A DNA stretch of 6,352 nt from an uncultured Clostridia bacterium (GTDB lineage Bacteria; Bacillota; Clostridia; HGM11514), in contig CABSMD010000153.1 of assembly GCA_902478725.1 (NCBI GenBank), positions 1 through 6,352 on the forward strand, written 5' to 3'. A model generated the notes under the pieces. That model saw nothing but the letters and a program-made list of their open reading frames with translations. It was not told where the DNA came from and did not search any database. The position numbers and the translations under genes are program-made. Numbering within the stretch: the first letter of the stretch is position 1; each line of letters begins with the position of its first letter. This document shows, in pieces, positions 1-5,780 of the stretch.

Positions 1-1
1 C

Positions 2-91
2 ATCAGCAGTGAACGCAAGAATCTGGCAGACTATGTTTTTGCTGTGGTTGACAAACCCACTGTATTTTATCATAGGAGGTTTTGCTTGTAG
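2..91 (+). CDS. 3' tail of an unidentified protein (partial, doubtful)
   Basis: Frame 2 is open from the window edge to a TAG at 89-91 and would encode about 29 residues (ISSERKNLADYVFAV then VDKPTVFYHRRFCL). The composition is plausible for the C-terminus of a real protein and it points toward the terminator at 148-175. I do not recognise a family. A second plus-strand frame is also open over much of the same stretch and reads hydrophobic, so the choice of frame is uncertain. Only the sequence left of the window would settle it. Confidence 0.25.
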   Translation: MSSERKNLADYVFAVVDKPTVFYHRRFCL

Positions 92-147
92 CTGAAGCTT
101 ATTTTTTCCACTGGTATTGCTAGTGTTTTTTTGGTTTAGGAGACAAT

Positions 148-175
148 AAAACGGAGCCTCCTGAGGCTCCGTTTT
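148..175. terminator. Bidirectional rho-independent terminator
   Basis: Perfect hairpin with 13-bp arms, AAAACGGAGCCTC and GAGGCTCCGTTTT, separated by CT. The real loop is probably four bases. The GC-rich core is flanked by A4 on one side and T4 on the other, so it can end transcription in both directions. It lies 51 bases beyond the pdxT stop and most likely ends the pdxST transcript. It may also end whatever enters from the left. Confidence 0.9.
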
Positions 176-226
176 GTCCGTATGCAGCGGAATCGGGCGA
201 TAGCAGCGCGCCCAAGCGGCGGCGCT

Positions 227-817
227 TCATTTCTCCGCGGAAAATTCAGAATTCTGTTTAATCATATCAATAAAAAACTGATGGACAGATAAGTCGTTGC
301 TGAGCTCCGGGTGAAACGCAGTTACAAGCTGGCCTCCCTGACGCGCAGCAACAATATGATCATGAACGACCGCCAGAGGCCGCGCATCGCCAAACACCTC
401 CTGGATGTAGGGCGCTCGGATAAATGTCATGGGAATTTTGCCGATGCCTTCGAAATCCGCTTCTGTGTAAAAGCTGCCCAGCTGCCGCCCATAAGCGTTT
501 CGCACTGCCGTTATATCCATTGTGGCAAAATGCAGCCGGGCATCATTTTGTATTTTTTTTGCAAGCAATAATAGCCCGGCGCAGGTGCCAAACACAGGAA
601 GCCCTGCAGTGATGCGATTTTTCAGCGGTTCGTAAAGCCCGAGTTCCCGCATTAGTTTTCCCTGCACGGTACTTTCTCCGCCGGGAATAATCATCCCGTC
701 AAAGGACTGTTCCAGATCTTTTTTTTGACGGATTTCAACAGAAGGAACTCCGAGCCGCGACAGCATCTGCTCATGCTCTATAAAAGCTCCCTGCAGTGCA
801 AGCACAGCGATCCGCAT
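227..817 (-). CDS. pdxT: Pyridoxal 5'-phosphate synthase glutaminase subunit PdxT
   Basis: Class I-like glutamine amidotransferase that hydrolyses glutamine and passes ammonia to PdxS in the cytoplasmic PdxST complex, the DXP-independent vitamin B6 route. The 196-residue length is normal for the family. Visible hallmarks are the N-terminal IAVLALQGAFIEH strand, GGEST at 47-51, nucleophile Cys79 in GTCAGLLLLA, the RNAYGRQ segment at 106-112, and the catalytic His169/Glu171 pair in FHPELS. The triad is therefore complete. The ATG lies 3 bases after the pdxS stop, with an AAAGGGG ribosome binding site inside the end of pdxS, so the two genes are co-transcribed and probably translationally coupled. 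The reading frame shows nothing odd. Confidence 0.97.
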   Translation of the reverse strand: MRIAVLALQGAFIEHEQMLSRLGVPSVEIRQKKDLEQSFDGMIIPGGESTVQGKLMRELGLYEPLKNRITAGLPVFGTCAGLLLLAKKIQNDARLHFATMDITAVRNAYGRQLGSFYTEADFEGIGKIPMTFIRAPYIQEVFGDARPLAVVHDHIVAARQGGQLVTAFHPELSNDLSVHQFFIDMIKQNSEFSAEK

Positions 818-820
818 CGT

Positions 821-1696
821 TTATTTTCCCCTTTCCGCCATCAACAGCTCAATTTCCTGCTCATTTATGCCGACCATCGCTTCACCCAAATCTTCAGATA
901 ATTCCGCCAGCATTTTAGCATCTGTAAAATTAGTGACCGCTTTCACGATAGCGGCCGCCCTCTTTTCCGGATTGCCTGACTTAAAAATGCCGGAGCCGAC
1001 AAATACCCCTTCTGCGCCAAGCTGCATCATAAGCGCTGCGTCTGCCGGCGTCGCCACGCCGCCTGCGGCGAAGTTTACCACAGGAAGCTTTTTGTGTTCA
1101 TGGACATACAGTACGAGATCGTAAGGAACCTGGAGCTGCTTGGCTATGTCGAACAGCTCATCTTCTGCCATTGCGCTGATGCGGCGGATTTCGGCCTGCA
1201 TCCTCCTCATATGCCTTACCGCCTGTACAATGTCGCCCGTACCGGGTTCGCCCTTCGTCCGGATCATAGAGGCGCCCTCGTTAATGCGGCGGAGCGCTTC
1301 GCCAAGATCCTTTGCACCGCAGACGAACGGTACGTCAAATTTTGTTTTGTCAATATGATATTTGTCGTCCGCCGGAGAGAGCACCTCTGATTCATCGATA
1401 TAGTCAATCTCAATTGCCTGCAAAATCTGTGCTTCCGCAAAATGGCCAATGCGGCATTTGGCCATAACAGGGATCGACACCGCGTCTTGAATTCCCCGGA
1501 TCATTTTAGGATCGCTCATGCGTGAAACACCGCCGGCCGCACGAATGTCGGCAGGGATTCTTTCAAGCGCCATAACGGCGCAGGCGCCTGCTGACTCTGC
1601 GATTCTCGCCTGCTCTGGGGTGGTTACATCCATGATCACGCCGCCCTTTAGCATCTGAGCCAGGTTTTTATTTAATTCATATCTGTTTTCTGCCAT
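821..1696 (-). CDS. pdxS: Pyridoxal 5'-phosphate synthase lyase subunit PdxS
   Basis: TIM-barrel synthase subunit that condenses ribose 5-phosphate, glyceraldehyde 3-phosphate and ammonia (from PdxT) into PLP. In the family it assembles as a dodecamer decorated with PdxT. The 291 residues match the usual length. Diagnostic segments are KGGVIMDVTTPEQARIAE with the catalytic Asp23, ALERIPADIRAAGGVSRMSDP, the VMAKCRIGHFAEAQ lysine (Lys80) that binds the pentose substrate, and the second active-site lysine Lys148 in RTKGEPGTG. The phosphate-binding loop NFAAGGVATPADAAL is also present. The start is supported by a strong AAGGAGG site at 1707-1713, about 10 bases upstream of the ATG. It is the first gene of the pdxST operon and is divergent from a PdxR-like regulator, the standard arrangement for PLP-controlled pdxST. 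Confidence 0.98.
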   Translation of the reverse strand: MAENRYELNKNLAQMLKGGVIMDVTTPEQARIAESAGACAVMALERIPADIRAAGGVSRMSDPKMIRGIQDAVSIPVMAKCRIGHFAEAQILQAIEIDYIDESEVLSPADDKYHIDKTKFDVPFVCGAKDLGEALRRINEGASMIRTKGEPGTGDIVQAVRHMRRMQAEIRRISAMAEDELFDIAKQLQVPYDLVLYVHEHKKLPVVNFAAGGVATPADAALMMQLGAEGVFVGSGIFKSGNPEKRAAAIVKAVTNFTDAKMLAELSEDLGEAMVGINEQEIELLMAERGK

Positions 1697-1724
1697 TTTA
1701 GTGATTCCTCCTTGATTTGTGAAT

Positions 1725-1746
1725 AAAAGGATTGTACAATCCTTTT
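1725..1746. promoter_or_regulatory. Perfect 22-bp palindrome, candidate PdxR operator
   Basis: The half-sites AAAAGGATTGT and ACAATCCTTTT are exact reverse complements with no spacer. The site lies between the divergent pdxS and MocR-type regulator genes, 28 bases upstream of the pdxS start. It includes the regulator's -35 (TTGTAC) and, on the minus strand, a candidate pdxS -10 (TACAAT). One protein bound here could therefore affect both transcripts. Binding by the neighbouring regulator is inference. Many MocR operators are direct repeats, so a dyad could also reflect a dimer of winged helices or another regulator. Confidence 0.75.
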
Positions 1747-1759
1747 GAACATATTAAAA
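1731..1759 (-). promoter_or_regulatory. Candidate pdxST promoter (weak -35)
   Basis: On the minus strand the -10 TACAAT (1736 to 1731) sits 17 bases after TTTTAA (1759 to 1754), a poor -35. A good -10 with a poor -35 and an operator over the -10 would suit a promoter that needs an activator, as reported for PdxR systems. The -10 matches 5 of 6 consensus positions. The start point is inferred only. Confidence 0.45.
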
Positions 1760-1760
1760 T
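1732..1760 (+). promoter_or_regulatory. Promoter of the PdxR-like regulator
   Basis: A -35 TTGTAC (1732-1737) and a -10 TAAAAT (1755-1760) are separated by exactly 17 bases, a good sigma-A type promoter. The -35 lies inside the 22-bp palindrome, so a bound regulator would block its own transcription. Confidence 0.65.
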
Positions 1761-1790
1761 ATCCAAAAAAGGAGTATTATATATAACCAG

Positions 1791-2909
1791 ATGAACTGCA
1801 TCATTGAAAGCAAATCAAAAATCCCCGCATATATCCAACTGTACAATCAGATAAAAAAGGCCATTGTCCAAGGAGTCTATGCTTTTGGGAGCAAACTCCC
1901 ATCCAAGAGAATCATGGCCGCAGAAGCAGGGGTCAGCACGATCACAATAGAACACGCGTATGCATTGCTTTGTGAGGAAGGGTATGTTGAAGCGCGTCAG
2001 CGCAGCGGATTCTTTATTATTTTTCGTCCGTCGGACGGGTTTTCCTCTTCCCTTGAAAAACCAGTTTCTTACCAAACGCCCCATAGTCCCCACAGCGCGC
2101 ATCATTCATTATTTGAATTTCCTTTTTCCGTCCTGACCAAGACGATGCGTCGCGTTATGAACGATTACGGCATAAGGATTCTTGACAAGTCTCCAAATCC
2201 GGGCTGTTCGGAGCTTCGCGAGGCAATCCGGCAATATCTCGCTCGCAACCGCAGAATTTATGTCGACTTCAATCAGATCGTCGTCGGATCCGGCGCAGAA
2301 TATTTGTACGGCCTGATTGTCGGGGTTTTAGGCCGGGAAAAAATTTTTGCGCTGGAATCCCCTTCCTATGAAAAAATCGAACAAGTGTACAAAGCGGAGG
2401 GCGTGACGTATGAATTTCTTCCGCTTGGATCTGATGGAATAGAGAATGCAGCGCTTGCAAAAACAAAAGCAAATGTTTTGCATATTTCACCGTACAGAAG
2501 CTTTCCCACCGGAATCACCGCATCGGCATCCAAAAAGTATGAATACATACACTGGGCACAGCAGCCGGATCGCTTCCTCATCGAGGATGACTTTGAATCT
2601 GAATTTTCGGTTTCCAGCAAACCGGAGGAAACGTTGTTTTCACTGTCTGAAGCCGACAACGTGATTTATCTGAACACCTTTTCAAAAACGATCTCGCCGT
2701 CTTTGCGCGTGGGATATATGGTCCTGCCAAAGCGCCTTATAAAACAATTTTCGGAAAAACTCGGATTTTACTCCTGTACGGTGCCGACTTTCGAGCAGTT
2801 CGTATTGGCGGAGCTCATCTCATGCGGAGATTTTGAGAGGCATATTCATCGCGTGAGACGGGCAAAGCGTAAGAAATTATTATCCGAAAAGCAAAGCTGC
2901 GAATGTTGA
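1791..2909 (+). CDS. MocR/PdxR-family transcriptional regulator, C-terminally truncated
   Basis: GntR-type winged helix (about residues 10-78: IPAYIQLYNQIKKAI, LPSKRIMAAEAGVSTITIEHAY, LCEEGYVEARQRSGFFI) fused to a fold-type I aminotransferase-like domain from about residue 105. Visible domain motifs are SPNPGCSELREAI, VVGSGAEYLY, HISPYRSFPTG at 231-241, the PLP-aspartate segment IEDDFESEF at 264-272, and Lys299 in NTFSKTISPSLRVGY, the expected Schiff-base lysine. Divergence from pdxST makes PdxR, a PLP-sensing regulator, the likely identity. It is 372 residues against roughly 450-480 for the family. Homology-like sequence runs to about residue 352 (GDFERHIHRVRR) and then degenerates to a stop, so the C-terminal subdomain, including the usual carboxylate-binding arginine, is missing. 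The ATG lies 16 bases after the AAGGAG site, which is long, but no better start is visible. It may be a pseudogene or a DNA-binding-only form. Confidence 0.85.
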   Translation: MNCIIESKSKIPAYIQLYNQIKKAIVQGVYAFGSKLPSKRIMAAEAGVSTITIEHAYALLCEEGYVEARQRSGFFIIFRPSDGFSSSLEKPVSYQTPHSPHSAHHSLFEFPFSVLTKTMRRVMNDYGIRILDKSPNPGCSELREAIRQYLARNRRIYVDFNQIVVGSGAEYLYGLIVGVLGREKIFALESPSYEKIEQVYKAEGVTYEFLPLGSDGIENAALAKTKANVLHISPYRSFPTGITASASKKYEYIHWAQQPDRFLIEDDFESEFSVSSKPEETLFSLSEADNVIYLNTFSKTISPSLRVGYMVLPKRLIKQFSEKLGFYSCTVPTFEQFVLAELISCGDFERHIHRVRRAKRKKLLSEKQSCEC

Positions 2910-2952
2910 CGAATGATAAAATAGAACGGGAGCGTTTTTGCACAGACAATGT

Positions 2953-2971
2953 CCTTTTATCGCAAAAGGTT
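2953..2971. repeat. Hairpin repeat, copy 1
   Basis: CCTTTTATCGCAAAAGGTT, an inverted repeat with 6-bp arms CCTTTT/AAAAGG. It recurs with one base missing at 3042-3059, 89 bases downstream. Confidence 0.6.
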
Positions 2972-2987
2972 TTTACGGATTATAAGT

Positions 2988-3015
2988 AAAAACCTCCGAA
3001 AGCCTCGGTGTTTTT
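2988..3015 (+). terminator. Possible weak terminator hairpin
   Basis: AAAAAC...CCG pairs with CGG..GTTTTT across an AAAGCCT loop, with a small internal bulge, and ends in T5. It lies about 80 bases after the stop of the truncated regulator and could end its transcript. The stem is imperfect and the GC core is short, so this is tentative. Confidence 0.35.
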
Positions 3016-3032
3016 GGCCAAGACTTCAATAA

Positions 3033-3269
3033 GCAAAGAGCCCTTTTATCCAAAAGGTTATAGAGGGTACAGGCGAGCTCGCCCTATCAGCCGAAGAACA
3101 CGAAGTCTTGGCAAACTATTTCAGACTACAATTCCGGCTTGAAAGTAAGGAACGGCAGCAAATCTATTTTCGAGGCTATGCCGATTGCTTTTCCTACCTC
3201 AAAAAATTGGAGCATTGTGATCGGCGGCAAGAGATTTTCCTGTGCCGCTTTTTCCGTATCTGCATATAA
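3033..3269 (+). pseudogene. C-terminal remnant of a small ICE-associated protein
   Basis: The frame is open for 78 codons between a TAA at 3030-3032 and the TAA at 3267-3269, without a credible start codon. The core reads PFIQKVIEGTGELALSAEEH, then EVLANYFRLQFRLESKERQQ and IYFRGYADCFSYLKKL. From memory, this pattern (LSAEEH...ERQ.IYFRGH.D.F.YLKKI) is the C-terminal half of small uncharacterised proteins of about 100-110 residues carried by conjugative elements of gut Clostridia. The family end is normally soon after YLKKI, so the last 18 or so residues here are read-through. A frame change near 3040 would join an upstream DFNKQRA segment. The N-terminal half is missing, but a gene whose N-terminus fits the same family starts at 6238. 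Confidence 0.6.
3042..3059. repeat. Hairpin repeat, copy 2
   Basis: CCTTTTATCCAAAAGGTT, identical to the copy at 2953-2971 except for one missing G. It is again an inverted repeat with CCTTTT/AAAAGG arms. In this copy it encodes PFIQKV of the remnant. Confidence 0.6.
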
Positions 3270-3288
3270 ATCAACTTTTTATATGCAG
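3260..3288. repeat. Inverted repeat 1 upstream of fic (candidate operator)
   Basis: The arms CTGCATATAAA (3260-3270) and TTTATATGCAG (3278-3288) are exact reverse complements across a 7-base spacer. The half-site is shared with the second repeat at 3312-3345. Two copies of a dyad directly ahead of a gene are typical of cooperative repressor binding sites. Confidence 0.75.
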
Positions 3289-3311
3289 TAAACTTTATTT
3301 CCAACTTGATC

Positions 3312-3345
3312 TTCTGCATATAATATGGTATTTTTATATGCAGAA
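3312..3345. promoter_or_regulatory. Inverted repeat 2 overlapping the fic promoter (candidate operator)
   Basis: The arms TTCTGCATATAA (3312-3323) and TTATATGCAGAA (3334-3345) are exact reverse complements across 10 bases. The left arm contains most of a perfect -10 hexamer TATAAT (3319-3324), and the right arm ends on the ribosome binding site AAAGGA (3344-3349). No good -35 sits at the right distance. Occupancy here would block both transcription and, if RNA folds this way, translation. Which protein binds is not shown by sequence. The winged helix at the end of the Fic protein is the nearest candidate. Confidence 0.7.
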
Positions 3346-3358
3346 AGGACGGCGCTAT

Positions 3359-4405
3359 ATGAGAAAATTTGATTATTCTTTTTTGAGCAATGGCTTGCTG
3401 CCTGCGAATCTCGTTAATCTTACGGCGAATATATCTGCTCTCAAAACAATGGCAGGCGTACGCAAAGAGGAATATGCAAAAATCTTTACGGAGTTAGAGG
3501 CTGTTGCAAAAGTGCAGTCTATCAAAAGCTCAAATGCGATTGAGGGAATTGTGACAAGCGATGAGCGTATCGCTGCGATTGTCAATCAAAACAGCGCCCC
3601 GTTAAATCATAACGAGGCGGAAATCGCCGGGTACAGGGACGCCTTAAACGAAATACATTTGGGCTTTGAGCATATTGATTTCAGAGAGCGTGATATTTTA
3701 CGCTTGCACGAAATGCTGATGTCCTTTGCCGGATATGAATACGGCGGCAGGTACAAAACCGATGACAACGTGATTTTGGAAATCGACGCTGACGGCAGCA
3801 GACGGGTTCGTTTTCGTCCTACGCCGGCCGAGGAAACGCCAAAGGCAATGGAACAATTAGAGCTTGCATATATGGAAGCGCGCAGCGACGCCAATATCAA
3901 CCAGCTTTTGCTGATTCCCTGCGTGATTTTGGATTTCCTTTGCATACACCCGTTTCGGGACGGAAACGGCAGAATGTCACGGCTGCTCTCTCTGCTGCTT
4001 CTTTATAAAAACGGATTCGACGCAGGAAAATATGTGTCCTTTGAAGAGCAGATCAGTAACTACAAAGCCTATTATTATGAAGCGCTCCGTCAATCCTCGA
4101 TCGGTTGGGAAGCAAACGAAAACAGCTACTTTCCATTTATCGAAAATTTCTTGTCCACCCTTTATATGTGTTACAAGGAACTTGATAAGCGTTTCGCCGT
4201 TGTTCACGGAAAGAAGATCACAAAGAAAGCACGTGTGGAGGCAACGATATTAAACAGCTTGACGCCGCTTTCCAAAGCGGAGATATGCAAGATTCATCCT
4301 GATGTCAGCCCGACTACCGTTGAATCCGTCCTCGGCGCCATGGTAAAAAGCGGTATGATAAAACGTATCGGCGCGTCGAGATCGACACGATATATCAAGG
4401 TATAA
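3359..4405 (+). CDS. Fic-family protein AMP transferase with C-terminal winged helix
   Basis: Fic enzymes usually transfer AMP from ATP to hydroxyl side chains of target proteins. This 348-residue protein has an N-terminal Fic_N-like helical region, the inhibitory motif SSNAIEG (Ser58, Glu62, Gly63) typical of class II Fic proteins, and a Fic core with HPFRDGNGRMSR (His197 to Arg208), a complete active-site loop. About residues 288-348 form a winged helix (SKAEICKIHPDVSPTTVESVLGAMVKSGMIKRIG). I chose ATG 3359 because AAAGGA lies 9 bases upstream and MRKFDYSF fits a Fic_N start. Upstream in-frame codons (GTG 3242, ATG 3338) lie inside the operator repeats. No antitoxin partner gene adjoins it, consistent with built-in inhibition by Glu62. 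The target is unknown. It stands between mobile-element fragments and is probably acquired. Confidence 0.92.
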   Translation: MRKFDYSFLSNGLLPANLVNLTANISALKTMAGVRKEEYAKIFTELEAVAKVQSIKSSNAIEGIVTSDERIAAIVNQNSAPLNHNEAEIAGYRDALNEIHLGFEHIDFRERDILRLHEMLMSFAGYEYGGRYKTDDNVILEIDADGSRRVRFRPTPAEETPKAMEQLELAYMEARSDANINQLLLIPCVILDFLCIHPFRDGNGRMSRLLSLLLLYKNGFDAGKYVSFEEQISNYKAYYYEALRQSSIGWEANENSYFPFIENFLSTLYMCYKELDKRFAVVHGKKITKKARVEATILNSLTPLSKAEICKIHPDVSPTTVESVLGAMVKSGMIKRIGASRSTRYIKV

Positions 4406-4416
4406 TACAAAACGGA

Positions 4417-4569
4417 TTAAAAAATCACTTGGAAATATGAGTCCTTGGGAGTATCGGCAGTGCCTTGGTATGATTGCATAACCAGTCCAGGAAAAGGTCC
4501 GCACCCTCGCTCCATGTTTTCCATTTCTTCATAGTAGGTCAGATATCCCGCCTTTTTCCCTTGTTGTGG
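4417..4569 (-). pseudogene. Unidentified coding remnant beside the IS element
   Basis: On the minus strand one frame is open for 50 codons between an in-frame TGA (4570-4572) and the TAA at 4417-4419: PQQGKKAGYLTYYEEMENME, then RGCGPFPGLVMQSYQGTADT and PKDSYFQVIF. It looks like real protein C-terminal sequence but I do not recognise it. A second minus frame gives MKKWKTWSEGADLFLDWLCN followed by a short tail, so the true frame is uncertain. It does not look like the continuation of the group II reverse transcriptase on the other side of the IS. The 170 bases between fic and the IS hold nothing else I can support. Confidence 0.3.
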
Positions 4570-4607
4570 TCAAGCGTTTTTGTAACACTTGTGGCTAAGA
4601 AATCGAT

Positions 4608-5471
4608 TTATGAAATTCGAGCTTGATATGGTGTTTGATACCCATTGAAACTATGAGGGCGCACATGATTATACGTGATATATGCAAATTCCTCCTCCGT
4701 ACGAAATTCATATAGATTTGTGCATTCATTCTTCAAGGTATTGAAATACCGTTCCATTGGTGCGTTGTCATACGGACATCCTGCTTTACTCATACTTTGT
4801 GTTACATGAACGGATTCACAATACTCAACGAATGCTTTCGATGTATACTGTGCCCCCTGATCGCTATGAAGGAGTAATTCTCCTTTTCGCATCGCCTGCG
4901 AATCCAAGGCCTTCTGCAAAGTGCGGATGGCAAGTTCTGATGTGATATGGCGATCCGTTATACTCGCAATGATGCTGCGGTCGTAGAGATCAAGAATACT
5001 GCAGTTATAACGTACCTCCCCATTTTTCAAGAACAGGTAGGTGAAATCTGTACACCATTTTTGATTTGCCCGCTCAGCAGTGAAATTTTGAGCCAGCTTA
5101 TTCTCAAATACCTTGTGTGGCTTCCCGTGTATATATTCTGGCTTTTTAGGACGTACAATCGCATACAGCCCCATCTCTTTATTCATATACTTATGAATGG
5201 TTATTGGACTGTAATGGAAGCCTTTGCGTGCCAGATAAACGGTCATGCTTCGGTATCCGTCCACTCCATTATGCTCGTGGTAAATCTCTCGGATCTGCGC
5301 CTGTACCTTAGATTTTTGGGTATAGTAATCCGCCTTCCGGTAGTTATAGTAAGCATTAGGGCAAATCTTCAACCGACGCAGCAGCCAGTTCAGCCCAAAA
5401 TCTTTCTGATATTTTTCAACAAACCGATAAGCCTCTAATCGATTTCTTTTGCAAAGAATGCCGCTGCTTTT
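4608..5471 (-). CDS. IS3-family transposase OrfB (DDE integrase)
   Basis: Catalytic part of the IS3 transposase, which cuts and joins the IS ends. The frame opens at 5471 without an ATG and from about 5441 reads RLEAYRFVEKYQKDFG, then LNWLLRRLKICPNAYYNYRK as in family members. A TTG at 5372 is the first conventional start. Counting from that TTG, there is an HTH_21-like segment at about 22-75 (EIYHEHNGVDGYRSM) and then the integrase core with Asp109 (KWCTDFTYL), Asp171 (LLHSDQGAQYTS) and Glu207 (APMERYFNTLKNE). The 35 residues between the last two fit the D-D-35-E signature. The end NGYQTPYQARIS is a normal C-terminus. OrfB is normally made as an OrfAB fusion by -1 frameshifting, which may be impaired in this copy. 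Confidence 0.9.
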   Translation of the reverse strand, partial: KSSGILCKRNRLEAYRFVEKYQKDFGLNWLLRRLKICPNAYYNYRKADYYTQKSKVQAQIREIYHEHNGVDGYRSMTVYLARKGFHYSPITIHKYMNKEMGLYAIVRPKKPEYIHGKPHKVFENKLAQNFTAERANQKWCTDFTYLFLKNGEVRYNCSILDLYDRSIIASITDRHITSELAIRTLQKALDSQAMRKGELLLHSDQGAQYTSKAFVEYCESVHVTQSMSKAGCPYDNAPMERYFNTLKNECTNLYEFRTEEEFAYITYNHVRPHSFNGYQTPYQARIS

Positions 5472-5718
5472 TTAAGAAGAGATTCTCCTTGCGAAGTTCT
5501 TCTTTCTCTTTGCGGAGCTTGAGCATTTCTTTCATATAATCGTATTCTTCTTTTGTTTCCGGGCTTGTCTGGCATTCTTCTCGTAACTGGCTGCACCACT
5601 TGGAGATACTGGCTTTTGAGACGCCGTATTCAGCTGTGATACTTTTGTAGGTGCTTCCTTCTTCCTTATGGAGACGGACTATCTTCTTTTTAAACTCTGG
5701 TGTGTAATTCTGTGGCAT
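5416..5718 (-). CDS. IS3-family transposase OrfA (DNA-binding), 3' end frame-shifted
   Basis: Helix-turn-helix protein (MPQNYTPEFKKKIVRLH, then YKSITAEYGVSKASISKW) followed by a leucine-zipper-like coiled coil (MLKLRKEKEELRKENLFLKK) that recognises IS ends. I chose ATG 5718 because MPQNYTPEF is the usual family start. An in-frame ATG at 5739 would add seven residues. After FLKK this copy reads QRHSLQKKSIRGLSVC, whereas the next frame reads AAAFFAKEID then a stop, which I recall as the normal OrfA end. The run at 5468-5473 has six A. Seven would restore the expected frame, so a one-base deletion in the A-run is likely. Confidence 0.8.
   Translation of the reverse strand: MPQNYTPEFKKKIVRLHKEEGSTYKSITAEYGVSKASISKWCSQLREECQTSPETKEEYDYMKEMLKLRKEKEELRKENLFLKKQRHSLQKKSIRGLSVC
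5467..5473 (-). other. A-rich slippery heptamer at the orfA-orfB junction
   Basis: Minus-strand A AAA AAG, in frame with orfA (TTA AAA AAG). IS3 elements use such heptamers for programmed -1 frameshifting to make OrfAB. Here a -1 slip enters the AAAFFAKEID frame and hits TAG, not the orfB frame. Reaching orfB needs a +1 or -2 shift, consistent with one lost A. Confidence 0.6.
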
Positions 5719-5746
5719 GATAAGAACCTCTTTTCTCATTGTTTTT

Positions 5747-5776
5747 AGTATATCTTATTAGCCACTTTCGTTACAA
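5747..5776 (-). promoter_or_regulatory. IS promoter for orfA
   Basis: On the minus strand, TTGTAA (5776 to 5771) overlaps the IS terminus and serves as the -35. An 18-base spacer leads to TATACT (5752 to 5747), a good -10. This places the promoter in the terminal repeat region upstream of orfA, the usual IS3 layout. Confidence 0.5.
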
Positions 5777-5780
5777 CTTT

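Larger units (their letters stand above)
2910..3032. other. Non-coding debris after the truncated regulator
   Basis: No convincing gene. One frame gives a short peptide (MLTNDKIERERF..., about 28 codons, from the ATG at 2902) that I do not recognise and that does not resemble a MocR C-terminus. The stretch contains the first copy of an AT-rich hairpin repeat (2953-2971) and a terminator-like hairpin (2988-3015). It looks like a recombination or insertion junction where the end of the regulator was replaced. Confidence 0.5.
4581..5775 (-). mobile_element. IS3-family insertion sequence, about 1.2 kb
   Basis: Two-gene IS with orfA and orfB on the minus strand. The terminal inverted repeats are TGTAACACTTGTGGCTAAGA (from 4581) and, read on the minus strand from 5775, TGTAACGAAAGTGGCTAATA. 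These match at bases 1-6, 11-18 and 20. An extra T outside both ends also matches, so each boundary is uncertain by one base. No matching 3-4 bp target duplication is visible (left flank GTTTT, right flank ACTTT), and the sequences on the two sides do not join into one gene. This suggests a deletion or rearrangement next to the IS after insertion. Confidence 0.88.

Noticed and set aside
48..73. TTGACA at 48-53 with TATCAT at 68-73 and an AGGAGG at 74-79
   Set aside because: The spacer is only 14 bases and the AGGAGG is not followed by a usable start codon (the TTG at 86 is followed at once by TAG), so no promoter or small gene is claimed.
1094..1390. 98-codon plus-strand open frame
   Set aside because: It lies entirely antisense to pdxS, which is fully conserved. 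It has no ribosome binding site.
2953..3059. Start of a CRISPR array
   Set aside because: There are only two copies of an 18-19 base hairpin, with an 71-base gap and no further units or cas genes.
3242..3358. N-terminal extension of the Fic protein from GTG 3242 or ATG 3338
   Set aside because: The added residues would be encoded by the operator-like inverted repeats and promoter, and the ATG at 3359 has a well-placed ribosome binding site and a normal Fic N-terminus.
4947..5438. 163-codon plus-strand open frame
   Set aside because: Antisense shadow of the IS3 orfB, whose DDE motifs are clear.
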